Notes under the pieces: model-generated | The model's input: the letters and a program-made list of their open reading frames with translations, nothing else | The model's database searches: none | What the model was told of the DNA's origin: nothing | In this document: positions 49,696 to 59,856 of the stretch, in pieces | Numbering within the stretch: the first letter of the stretch is position 1 | How the letters are laid out: the number at the start of each line of letters is the position of its first letter | DNA from: Voacanga thouarsii | Taxonomy: Eukaryota; Streptophyta; Magnoliopsida; Gentianales; Apocynaceae | DNA length: 64,000 nt | NCBI GenBank assembly: GCA_026120185.1 | Contig: JANUWF010001479.1 | Location: forward strand, 1,612,001-1,676,000 | Direction: 5' to 3' | Made by a program: the position numbers and the translations under genes

Positions 49696-51256
49696 TATAA
49701 ATACCCAACCTAATTTATTTTGGGTTTTGTATTCTAACCAACCTATAATGTGATTCTTTGTATTATGACCCATGAGATAGCCTATAGGCTTTAGAGGTCA
49801 TGAGAGATTTAGTTAACTTGAGGGGATGTGTTTGTTATTTAGTGTTTTTGAAAGTTAAACCTACGTCTTAATATAAACAATGTTCTTTGATTTTTATCAT
49901 CAGTTACCTAGAACGATCATTCAAGGGTTCCGGACTCTGGGGGAGAAAGTTTTGAGATTCTTCAATCTTGAAGGTGAGTTATATGGATTTTGACTCTTAA
50001 TTCAGTTAGAGATTAAAGAGTAAATATTAAGAGGTTCTCTTCCTATTTGTTTTTGGAATTCAAGAGAATAAGGTTAATTGATTCATTGGATGTTAGTTCC
50101 TTTTATTGATGTTAGTATTGTATGGTTTGATATTAGGGAGCGATTGCATTGAGTGATTGGCTTGAATTTGAGAATTTAGTCTGGCTTCTGAGGTAAGTAG
50201 TTCTGATATCTTCTGTTTTGAAGAATACTACGAATGTTATTTTCTGTACAAATTGAGAATTGAGTTTGTTAATTTTGGTTTGGTTTTAAATAATATGATT
50301 ATGAGTGTTGTGTGTGATATGTGTGTAATGTCTCATTGGTCTAGGATGGGGAGGAAGAACATGTTCTAAAATATATGTGTGACTGAAATGCCTCTCAATC
50401 AATAAGAAATCTCAGTTTGGCCTCTTTGGCAGGACGAACAGTCAGAACTGATATCAGTAATCATTTTTCTAATTTGAAATTCATGAGCTTATGTTTGTTG
50501 TATATTGAGGATATATTCAGTTTAAGTTTCTGTTCTCAAAGTTTGGAGAAAGGAAAAAAAAAAAGTTTTTAGAAGTTTTACTATGCCAGTTCTGTGTGTT
50601 GTATTTGTGGAAAAAAGTGCCTCACTAGTGGATGGAATTGAATTGTTATAAATCTTAATTTGTCTTGTGTAACTACCTTTCTATGTGAGTGGAATCACTT
50701 CCGTTCCTGCGCATCGTTTGGCTTGAAAAAGGAAAAAAAAATGATGACGAGGTGCTTCTATTCAGTTTGAATGAAGTGGTTGATTTTTGTTGTTTTGGCT
50801 CGTACACTCTTGGACAAAATTGTTTTTAGTGTTGAAGGAAAAGAAAACGGTTTTCGTCTTTTGGCCATAGCCTGTACGAGTTAATTATTCTACAGAATTT
50901 TGTTTGTGTGGGGAGAGCCGATGCCCCCCCCCCCCCACCCCAAAAAAAAAAAAAAAACTTCCATTTTGTTTGGATTTTGACCGCTAGAAGCATGCAGAAT
51001 TGGTTTTGACATGGGGACTATTGGTGTCCCTACAATTGATTACAAGATGATTGAGGCCTACGATGGTGGGCCATTTCAATGGACCTCAATAATTATTTTA
51101 AAAAAATTAAATTATTTTATATTATTTTTCTTTGTCTATTTTTAGGCCTAACTTGTTTTGTTTTAGAATTGAGTTATGCCAATTAGTTTTACTTTAGAAT
51201 TGAATCATACTTTTATTCAATTATATTTCTTTATTATTATTTTTTATTTGGGTGAT

Positions 51257-51303
<47 letters not shown>

Positions 51304-51825
51304 CATTAAAAAAAAAAGTTAGTTCCATCTAACCATTTAGTACTATTCGATGTGTTTTATTTAAAAAATATTATATATAATATACTTTTTCCCAAGAAGA
51401 TGTTTGGATTGCTTATTGGGTTAGTGTAGCTCACTCTATTTAATATTTCACAGATTTTGATCAAGAATATAAAGAGAATTGTTGAGACGGATGGGTTAGA
51501 TTATACTTTTAGACTGATTGACTTTTTTAGAGTTTTGTTTATGATTATTACTTTGGGTTAGACAATGTTGTTCTCGTTAATTCTTAGTTAAGGGTGAGCA
51601 TGACATCGGTTGTATGAAAGGTTTTATATTTTGTTCATGGGATTTTATTGTAAGTCCTAAATGTTTTTTTTTAGGATGTATATTTTTATTTTCTTTGGAG
51701 ATAATTAGTTTCAATTAAAGTAATTTATTTGAGTTAGAGGCTTGATGTCTCCTTAGAGGTGCTACCATGTGGTGTCTCGGGTACGGACTCGAGTTCTACT
51801 TCGAGTTCGGATTCGAGGCGTTACC
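49696..51825 (+). repeat. Gypsy 3' LTR (LTR2, 2130 bp)
   Basis: Starts TATAAATACCC (TG lost to TA) and ends GGCGTTACC before hAT sequence. It is longer than LTR1 mainly through a (TA)n run at 51260-51302 and C/A homopolymers near 50925-50957. Confidence 0.88.
51260..51302. repeat. (TA)n microsatellite in LTR2
   Basis: About 21 TA units. The matching place in LTR3 (about 55665-55692) has a shorter, interrupted run. Confidence 0.9.
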
Positions 51826-52542
51826 TTCCATATTCACATTGAGATTCATTATAAGCACTAGCATACTTTTCATAAAGATCATCCAATACTTTTTTAACCA
51901 ACGAAATATACATTTCAACATTTTTATCATAGATCACAAGAAAATCAAATTCAATAAGTTCCATTTTATATCTAGGATCCAAAGTAGCAGCCAAGGAAAG
52001 CAATAAGTTACATTCACCCCAATATTTGTCAAATTTAGCTGTCATTCGTGAACCCATGGCCCTTGTGTGATTAGAAATAGCAAAAGATTTTTCATTCAAT
52101 AGCTCTTTTATTCTGTTAAGCTCAGGTAGAAAAAGGTTTGCAGTTGGATACTTAAAACTAGAAATCATCTTTGTAATTTCATGAAAAACACCTAGAAATT
52201 GACACACCTTTTCCACTTTCATCCAATCAACTATACTAGGAACATATCTAAAACCACATCAATAACAACATAATGAGAAAAAACATCTTTAAACACTAAT
52301 GCAGCAGCCAACATCAAATAAGTTCCATTCCACCTAGTTGGACAATCCAAAAGCAATTTCTTAGAAGGTAATTGGAGTTGTCTTGCAATTTTAGAAAATT
52401 CCTTAAGGCGACTCTCTGAATTGTTCAAATACTTTATTCATTCTCTAACAACTTCAATCACTTCTCCAATTTGATCAAGCCCATCTTGAACCAACAAATT
52501 TAAAATATGAGTACAACATCTAACATGAAATAACTTTCCCCA
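51826..52542 (-). pseudogene. Duplicated hAT transposase piece (unit A)
   Basis: The minus strand carries DCPTRWNGTYLMLAAALVF and FHEITKMISSFKYPTANLFL, LAATLDPRYKMELIEF and AYNESQCEYGR, the same as 56215-56935 with a few substitutions. It ends abruptly at 52542, where gypsy pol sequence starts again. Confidence 0.9.
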
Positions 52543-54157
52543 AAACAAAGTAGCCGATGCCTTAAGTCGGAAGAACAATGCCCCAGCAACTATGATCACT
52601 CAACAGAAGCAATTGATATTAGAATTTGAGAAATTGGAGATAGAAGTAGGAAGATCTGTGAAGGGATATTTAGCAGCTTTGACATTGCAACTAACCTTAG
52701 TGGAATGTATAAAGAGTGTCCAAGGTATGGATGCTAGTTTAGAGATGAGAAAGAAGGAAGTCTGTGTTGATCAGCAGGTAGACTTCCAAATTCATGATGA
52801 TGGGAGTTTCAAATTTAATGGAAGATTATGTGTACCTAACAATCCAAGTTTAAAAGTTGAAATCTTGAAAGAAGCACATAACTCTAAGTTGTCAGTACAT
52901 CCCGGTGGTACTAAAATATATAAAAACTTGAAAAGAAACGTTTGGTAGAGCAGAATGAAGAAGGAGATAGCGGAATATATTTCTCGGTGTATGGTATGTC
53001 AACAAGTGAAGGTTGAACATCAAAGATCGGGAGGATTGCTAAAACCTTTAGAGATACTCGTATAGAAATGGGAACATATCATTATGGATTTTGTTTTTAG
53101 GTTGTTAAGATCAAGGTTAGGAAATGATACTATTTAGGTGATTGTAGATAGACTAACTAAGTCCCGTGCATTTCTTGTCAATGAAGGCTACAATAACTAT
53201 GGATGAGTTGACAAAGATGTATATAGATGAAATAGTGCGGTTATATGGCATAGCAATTAGCATCGTGTTTGACAGGGATCCACGGTTTGTTTCACGATTC
53301 TAGAAGAGCTTTAATAAAGTTATGGGGAATACGGTAGCACTTAGCACTACATTTCACCCACAAACTGATGGGCAATCCGAACGTACTATTCAAACGTTGG
53401 AGGATATGTTGCAGGCATGTGTGATGGATTTCAAGGATAGTTGGGTTGATCATTTGATGTTGATAGAATTCTCTTATAATAATAGTTATCAGACAAGTAT
53501 TGGGATGGCTCCATATGAGGCATTATATGGGAGAAGATGTAAATTACCAATGTGCTAGGATAATATGGGTGAGAGGATAATTACTGGATCGAAATTAGTA
53601 CAAATCACCTTAGAGAAAGTGTCATTGATCCGCGAGTAAATTAAAGTAACACAAGATAGATAAACGAGTTGGGTAGACAGCAAAAGGTAACCATTGGAGT
53701 TTAAGGTGTATCTCCGAATTTCTCCTACTAAGGGAGTGATGAGATTTGGAAAGAGTGAAAAGTTAAGTCCACGTTTTGTAGATCCCTACGAGATCCTAGA
53801 AAAAGTTAAAGAACTTGCTTATAGTTTGGCTTTATCACCAGCACTGTCTAAGGTGCATGACATTTTCCATGTTTCTTAATTGAGGAGGTACATTTCAAAT
53901 CCAAATCATGTGCTAAAGGTTGGACCATTGAAAGTGACTGAAAACTTGTCGTACGCAGAGATTCTTTTGAGGATTGTAGATCATAAGGAGTAGATGTTAC
54001 GAAGACGTATCATCCCCTATGTTAAGGTCTAGTGGAAAAATCATATACCTCGCGAATATAGGAGTTGGAGGAGGATATGCGCAAGAAGTATCCCTCTTTG
54101 TTTGACCTGAAAGGTACGTATAAATTTCGAGGACGAAACTTTTGTAAGGGGGTGGAA
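52543..54157 (+). pseudogene. Duplicated gypsy pol remnant (unit B)
   Basis: Carries the region after RNase H, the integrase core and the C-terminal tail (one 243-bp unit only). Internal stops are at the same places as in unit A for the most part (for example after KNLKRNVW), which shows they predate the duplication. Confidence 0.85.
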
Positions 54158-56214
54158 TATAAATACCCAACCTAATTTATTTTGGGTTTTGTATTCTAAC
54201 CAACCTATAATGTGATTCTTTGTATTCTTTGAGGGGATGTGTTTGTTATTTAGTGTTTTTGAAAGTTAAACCTACGTCTTAATATAAACGATGTTCTTTG
54301 ATTTTTATCATCAGTTACCTAGAACGATCATTCAAGGGTTCCGGACTCTGAGGGAGAAAGTTTTGAGATTCTTCAATCTTGAAGGTGAGTTATATGGATT
54401 TTGACTCTTAATTCAGTTAGAGATTAAAGAGTAAATATTAAGAGGTTCTCTTCCTATTTGTTTTTGGAATTCAAGATAATAAGATTAATTGATTCATTGG
54501 ATGTTAGTATTGTATGGTTTGATATTAGGGAGCGATTGCGTTGAGTGATTGGCTTGAATTTGAGAATTTAGTATGGCTTCTGAGGTAAGTAGTTCTGATA
54601 TCTTCTGTTTTGAAGAATACTACGAATGTTATTTTCTGTACAAATTGAGAATTGAGTTTGTTAATTTTGGTTTGGTTTTAAATAATATGATTATGAGTGT
54701 TGTGTGTGATATGTGTGTAATGTCTCATTGGTCTAGGATGGGGAGGAAGAACATGTTCTAAAATATACGTGTGACTGAAATGCCTCTCAATCAATAAGAA
54801 ATCTCAGTTTGGCCTCTCTGGCAGGACGAACAGTCAGAACTGATATCAGTAATCATTTTTCTAATTTGAAATTCATGAGCTTATGTTTGTTGTATATTGA
54901 GGATATATTCAGTTTAAGTTTCTGTTCTCAAAGTTTGGAGAAAGGAAAAAAAAAAAGTTTTAGAAGTTTTACTATGCCAGTTCTGTGTGTTGTATTTGTG
55001 GAAAAAAGTGCCTCACTAGTGGATGGAATTGAATTGTTATAAATCTTAATTTGTCCTGTGTAACTACCTTTCTATGTGAGTGGAATCACTTCCGTTCCTG
55101 CGCATCGTTTGGCTTGAAAAAGGAAAAAAAAAATGATGACGAGGTGCTTCTATTTAGTTTGAACGAAGTGGTTGATTTTTTGTTGTTTTGGCTCGTACAC
55201 TCTTAGACAAAATTGTTTTTAGTGTTGAAGGAAAAGAAAACGGTTTTCGTCTTTTGGCCATAGCCTGTATGAGTTAATTATTCTACAGAATTTTGTTTGT
55301 GTGGGGAGAGCTGATGCCCCCCCCCCCCCCCCAACCCCAAAAAAAAAAAAAAAAATCTTCCATTTTGTTTGGATGTTGACCGCTAGAAGCATGCAGAATT
55401 GGTTTTGACGTGGGGACTATTGGTGTCCCTACAATTGATTACAAGATGATTGAGGCCTATGATGGTGGGCCATTTCAATGGACCTCAATAATTATTTTAA
55501 AAAAATCAAATTATTTTATATTATTTTTCTTTGTCTATTTTTAGGCCTAACTTGTTTTGTTTTAGAATTGAGCTATGCCAATTAGTTTTACTTTAGAATT
55601 GAATCATACTTTTATTCTATTTTATTTTTTATTATTATTTTTTATTTGGGTGATACTTTTATTTTATATATATATATATTTATGTATATATATAACATTA
55701 AAAAAAAGTTAGTTCCATCTAACCATTTAGTACTATTCGATGTGTTTTATTTAAAAAATATTATATATAATATACTTTTTTCCAAGAAGATGTTTGGATT
55801 GCTTATTGGGTTAGTGTAGCTCACTCCATTTAATATTTCACAGATTTTGATCAAGAATATGAAGAGAATTGTGGAGACGGATGGGTTAGATTATACTTTT
55901 AGACTAATTGACTTTTTTAGAGTTTTGTTTATGATTATTACTTTGGGTTAGACAATGTTGTTCTCGTTAATTCTTAGTTAAGGGTGAGCAAGACATCGGT
56001 TGTATGAAAGGTTTTATATTTTGTTCATGGGATTTTATTGTAAGTCCTAAATGTTTTTTTTAGGATGTATATTTTTATTTTCTTTGGAGATAATTAGTTT
56101 CAATTAAAGTAATTTATTTGAGTTAGAGGCTTGATGTCTCCTTAGAGGTGCTGCCATGTGGTGTCTCGGTACGGACTCGAGTTCTACTTCGAGTTTCGGA
56201 TTCGAGGCGTTACC
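54158..56214 (+). repeat. Third gypsy LTR (LTR3)
   Basis: Nearly identical to LTR2 but lacks about 60-75 bases near 54225 (LTR2 positions about 49763-49820). It ends at the same hAT junction (gcgttaccttccat). Confidence 0.88.
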
Positions 56215-57082
56215 TTCCATGTTCACATTGAGATTCATTATAAGCACTAGCATACTTTTCATAAAGATCATCCAATACTTTTTTAACCAACGAAATATAC
56301 TTTTCAACATTTTTATCATAGATCACAAGAAAATCAAATTCAATAAGTTCCATTTTATATCTAGGATCCAAAGTAGCAGCCAAGGAAAGCAATAAGTTAC
56401 ATTCACCCCAATATTTGTCAAATTTAGCTGTCATTCGTGAACCCATGGCCCTTGTGTGATTAGAAATAGCAAAAGATTTTTCATTCAATAGCTCTTTTAT
56501 TCTGTTAAGCTCAGGTAGAAAAAGGTTTGCAGTTGGATACTTAAAACTAGAAATCATCTTTGTAATTTCATGAAAAACACCTAGAAATTGACACACCTCT
56601 TCCGCTTTCATCCAATCAACTATACTAGGAACATATCTAAAACCACATCAATAACAACATAATGAGAAAAAAACATCTTTAAACACTAATGCAGCAGCCA
56701 ACATCAAATAAGTTCCATTCCACCTAATTGGACAATCCAAAAGCAATTTCTTAGAAGGTAATTGGAGTTGTCTTGCAATTTTAGAAAATTCCTTAAGGCG
56801 ACTCTCTGAATTGTTCAAATACTTTATTCATTCTCTAACAACTTCAATCACTTCTCCAATTTGATCAAGCCCATCTTGAACCAACAAATTTAAAATATGA
56901 GTACAACATCTAACATGAAATAACTTTCCCCCAAAAGACAACTTTTTTCTCAATGCAAAATCCTCTTTCAATCTCCTAATACAAACATCATTATAAGAAG
57001 CATTGTCAACTGTAATAGAAGCCACTTTATCTTCAATACCCCAATCAAGAAGACATTTATTGAGAGTATCAGCAACAAGAAT
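56215..57082 (-). pseudogene. hAT transposase middle block
   Basis: The copy connected to the rest of the hAT gene: VLVADTLNKCLLDWGIEDK at the MULE border, ITVDNASYNDVCIRRLKEDF, HVRCCTHILNLLVQDGLDQI, then LQLPSKKLLLDCP-type sequence and the region shared with unit A. Confidence 0.85.
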
Positions 57083-58397
57083 GGGCTTTTGACCAAATTG
57101 GGTCAAAACCCATTTTACCCACTGAGATTGGGATGAGAATTTGAGGTATCCCCGCGCACGGGATACCTCACGAATGCCAAACGCGAGGTGTCCTGACACC
57201 TCGTGCTCGATAAACTTGAAAAGTATTCACTCTTAAAGGTGAGATTAAGTCGCGAGGTGATAAGCCGATTTAAGCCAGACATTTGGACCTCGATCTCACA
57301 GCTGCCAGACGCGAGGTCCAGTGGGATCTAGTGTCTAGCAGATGCAAGGAGGACCCTCGATCCATCTCCATGACAAGAAAGTAAAAGTTGCAATAATTGT
57401 TGTCTGTGGCATATTTAAGAATAGGAAACAACCAAAATACTTGGTGACACCTTTCAAAAGGGGAAAAGGGAAATAAATAGGTGGGAAACAATATTCTTTC
57501 ATTTGTGCATAGACCAAAATGGACACATGAATTAGTTAATTAGAGTGAAATTGGATTAGTAAAATATAGATATAATTTTTTTTATGAAAAATAAATTAAT
57601 ATAAATTTTTATTTGTAAAATATTAATAATTCATTTATTCAGTTCAGACAAATAACAACTTTGATCTTTAGGCCCAAAATTATTTAATTTTACAAAATTA
57701 AAAATTATACTTTCATTGAAATAATAAAAACTCAATGTATTCACAATTTAAGTACACTCATAGTCGTAATTCAATTATTCAGGCTTTGTTCTAATTTGAA
57801 TTTAGATTTTAATTTTAGCTTCAAAATTGAATTCGAATATTTAAGAATTTTAAATTAAATCCGAACACATGTTTGATAGTATATTTGATCTATTTAAGTA
57901 CACTCATTCGAATATGGACCAAATTTTGAAGTTCATGTTAAGACAAAGAATTGAAAAAAGGTGCAAGTGAATGTGCTAAAAGAAATTGAAGTCAGTTGAA
58001 TGATTTTTAAAAATAATAATAAAAAAAGACACTTTTCTTGCATAAAAAAGAATCCATTTTTTGCTTCTTTCAGTAGCTAATCTGGACAACAGTGACTCTC
58101 AAATTTGAAAACATCATCCTTAAATATGCTACAGACAACAATTATTGCAACTTTTGCTAGACGCAAGATCCCACTAGGCCTCGCGTCTGGCATCCATCAG
58201 ATCGAGGTCCAAATATCTGGCTCAAATCGGCTTAACACAACTTTAAGAGTGAATATTTTTCGTGTTTACTGGGCACAAGATGTCAGGACACCTCGTATCT
58301 AGCATTCACGAGGCACCCCGTGCACAGGGATACCTCAAATTCCCATCCCAATCTCAGTGGGTATATTGGGTTTTGACCCAATTTGGTTAAAAACCCT
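57083..58397. mobile_element. Mutator-like element (non-autonomous, long TIRs)
   Basis: A 1.3-kb element in the hAT transposase gene. The left TIR (57083-about 57420) and right TIR (about 58112-58397) are inverted copies (left GGGCTTTTGACCAAATTGGG; right read on the other strand GGGTTTTTAACCAAATTGGG). The left TIR has about 45 extra bases near 57340. The flanks aacaagaat (57074-57082) and aacaagaac (58398-58406) form a 9-bp target duplication (8/9), and joining them restores the hAT reading YTGVLVADTLNK. No coding sequence lies between the TIRs. Confidence 0.88.
57143..57203. repeat. Short hairpins inside the MULE TIR
   Basis: GAGGTATCCC (57143-57152) and GGGATACCTC (57160-57169) are perfect inverse complements with a 7-base loop; CGAGGTGTC (57184-57192) and GACACCTCG (57195-57203) form a second with a 2-base loop. 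Both are only partly kept in the right TIR. Confidence 0.85.
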
Positions 58398-59169
58398 AAC
58401 AAGAACACCAGTGTATAGGGGAGGCACGTTTTTAAAACTCAAGACGTATTTTTTTTTTTATAACATCCAATTAGAATCAACAAAATTACCAGTGACAACC
58501 ATGTATTGAATTTTTGTCCAAAACACTTCCACAAATCAGTAGTAATACTAATTCTTCTCACATCCTTTAATAGTGACTTCAACTTTTTTTTCTCAGTCTC
58601 ATAAGTTGATATACAATCCTTCTTCATAGTATTTCGACCTATTTTTTGGTAAAAGGGTGATGTAGCTTTAATAAAATTATTAAAAATCACATGATCCATC
58701 ATTGAAAAAGGATATTCATGACCTAAAACCATATGTGCAGCAAGCTCCCTAACTTTAGAATGATCATACAAAAAATTAGCAATAGAACTTACATCTTCAT
58801 TCTCTAATTGAGTAAAAGAAAGTACTTGTTGCTTCATTATTGGATTTTGACAAAGGGCAAGCTTCCTTTGTAAACAATTCGCCAAGTGTCGGTTAAGTTG
58901 AGTGGTGGTAGAAGTATTGTTTAGAGGCCATGACTCCTTGCAATAGGTGCACTTAGCCATCTTCACACTTTTACTATTCACAATTTCTTCCACTTCCTTT
59001 CAACAAGCAACAACTTTTTTTCTTTTTATGTTGAAATGCATTAATTTCTTGTTCTTGAACCCCTTCTTCTACCATTTGTTCTTTGCTTTGGCTAGCATCT
59101 TCATCATTTTTTTCCCATAGCTATCTCATTTAATTGAAGTAACCCCTCATCAAAAGAGCTATTGGCCAT
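58398..59169 (-). pseudogene. hAT transposase N-terminal block
   Basis: BED-type finger and the start of the catalytic domain (ISITTDLWKCFGQKFNTWLS). The long open stretch is 58439-58993; upstream, phrases such as NSSFDEGLLQLNE (from an ATG at about 59169) suggest the original start, with a frame break between them. An A/T run at 58448-58458 disturbs the end of the frame. Confidence 0.8.
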
Positions 59170-59694
59170 TCTTGGACTTCTAGAAGAACCCTGAAATGAT
59201 GAAAATTGAGGACTTGACATACCTATCATGCAAATAAATGGGCTCAAATCAATCATTTTAGATTTTCATAAACAAAGAACAAGAAGAGAAATATAAAACA
59301 ATCCTATAAATGACATATGAAATGATACTCAAACAATGAAAAATGCCAATTGCCCAAATTTTGAATAGGAACTGAATGCATATCTATGTATCTAAGGAAT
59401 AGAACATAGAGGATTTAAGGAATAGAAGCACAAACTAGAAAATGAGCGAGGGTGAAGAACAGCAAGGGAGTGTGCGTCGTTGTTCATCTCAGATGGCGAT
59501 GAAGTCGGGAGGATAGATCTGAGGTGAGGGTCAAGACGGAAGAGACGGCGGCTACGATAGCGGAGAAGACTCAAGCAAGAATAGAAGTGCTATACTAGTA
59601 GTAACCTTACCTGATGTTAAAAAAAATATTATTATAAAATATAAATAATTAAATATATATAATAAATATAATATAATTATTTTTAAAATATATA

Positions 59695-59848
59695 TGTTTG
59701 AATGTTCACGAACATATTCGTATTCGTTCGATTAATAAACGAACGTAATGTTTTGTTCAAGTTCGTTCGTGTGTTAAACAAACGAGTCTTATTCAAATGA
59801 ACTCGAACGAGCTTTTGTTCGCGAATGTTAGGTTCGAATTCACCTCTA
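59695..59848. repeat. hAT right terminus and subterminal repeats
   Basis: Repeated cgttcg, cgaacg and aacgag motifs in both orientations end in ttcgaattcacctcta, the complement of the left-type TIR. Confidence 0.75.
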
Positions 59849-59856
59849 CTCACATT

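Larger units (their letters stand above)
42485..51825 (+). mobile_element. Ty3/gypsy retrotransposon (chromovirus, Tekay/Del-like), degenerate
   Basis: It is 9.3 kb long and sits in the hAT transposase gene. The 5' LTR (42485-44543) and 3' LTR (49696-51825) flank gag-pol in the order protease, RT, RNase H, integrase (gypsy order). The bases outside are gtcca on the left and ttcca on the right, a 4/5-matching 5-bp target duplication; joining them restores the hAT reading. An initiator-Met-type primer site and a purine tract at 49685-49695 are present. After the integrase, the segment near 49560-49690 has phrases of the chromodomain-type tail (PYVKV, NHIPRE, LFDLKGTYKFRGR in broken frames). About 17 differences in the first 135 bases of the two LTRs mark an old insertion. 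Confidence 0.85.
47837..52542. repeat. Segmental duplication, unit A (gypsy 3' part + LTR2 + hAT piece)
   Basis: The unit starts in gypsy pol at about aacaaagtagctgatgcc and ends in hAT sequence at ctttccccaaaa. Unit B repeats the same order from 52543. It is longer than unit B because of the extra 243-bp unit, the longer (TA)n run, and about 75 bases missing from LTR3. Confidence 0.9.
52543..56936. repeat. Segmental duplication, unit B
   Basis: Second tandem copy: gypsy pol from [16 protein letters not shown] sequence, RNase H end and integrase (53322-53558, ALSTTFHPQTDGQSERTIQT), the tail, LTR3 and the hAT piece. The join at 52541-52548 reads ccaaaacaaag, and both parent sequences share aaa there (ccaaaag in hAT, gcaaacaaag in gypsy), so only microhomology was used. 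Confidence 0.88.
41917..59169 (-). pseudogene. hAT transposase gene, split into several blocks
   Basis: Read on the minus strand. Block 1 (about 59169-58398): an acidic N-terminus, then a BED-type zinc finger CTYCKESW...LNRHLANC, then the 'HPFSMMDH'-like EYPFSMMDH region and ITTDLW, where Asp is the expected first catalytic residue. It stops at the MULE. Block 2 (57082-56215): VLVADTLNKCLLDWGI, ITVDNASYNDV (second catalytic Asp), HVRCCTHILNLLVQDGL, later KLLLDCPTRWNGTYLML and LAATLDPRYKMELIEF. It stops at gypsy LTR3. Block 3 (42484-41917): SELDIYLEES, then after a stop RVNQSKYSRLARMACELLAI and TVTSEATFS, the hAT C-terminal dimerisation region, then an intron and LPAIVD stop. Stops in blocks 1 and 3 and frame changes in block 2 make it non-functional. 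RICESLEEPER/DAYSLEEPER-type proteins are the closest known relatives in layout. Confidence 0.85.
40890..59848 (-). mobile_element. hAT transposon, about 19 kb with nested insertions
   Basis: The left end reads TAGAATTGTGTTCGAA and the right end, on the other strand, TAGAGGTGAATTCGAA, 12 of 16 identical. The 8 bases outside are ctcacaat (40882-40889) and ctcacatt (59849-59856), 7 of 8 matching, the size of a hAT target duplication. Both subterminal zones (40890-41060, 59695-59848) are rich in cgaac/gttcg motifs. A minus-strand hAT transposase lies inside. Without the nested gypsy DNA, segmental duplication and MULE the element would be roughly 3.9 kb, a normal autonomous hAT size. Divergence of TIRs and target duplication indicates an old insertion. 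Confidence 0.85.

Noticed and set aside
51767..52006. Plus-strand open stretches at 51767-52006 and 56156-56395
   Set aside because: Antisense of the hAT transposase piece plus LTR edge; the repeat reflects the segmental duplication.
54158..56214. LTR3 as a solo LTR or a second independent gypsy insertion
   Set aside because: It is preceded by pol sequence and followed by the same hAT junction as LTR2, so it was copied as part of the larger segment.
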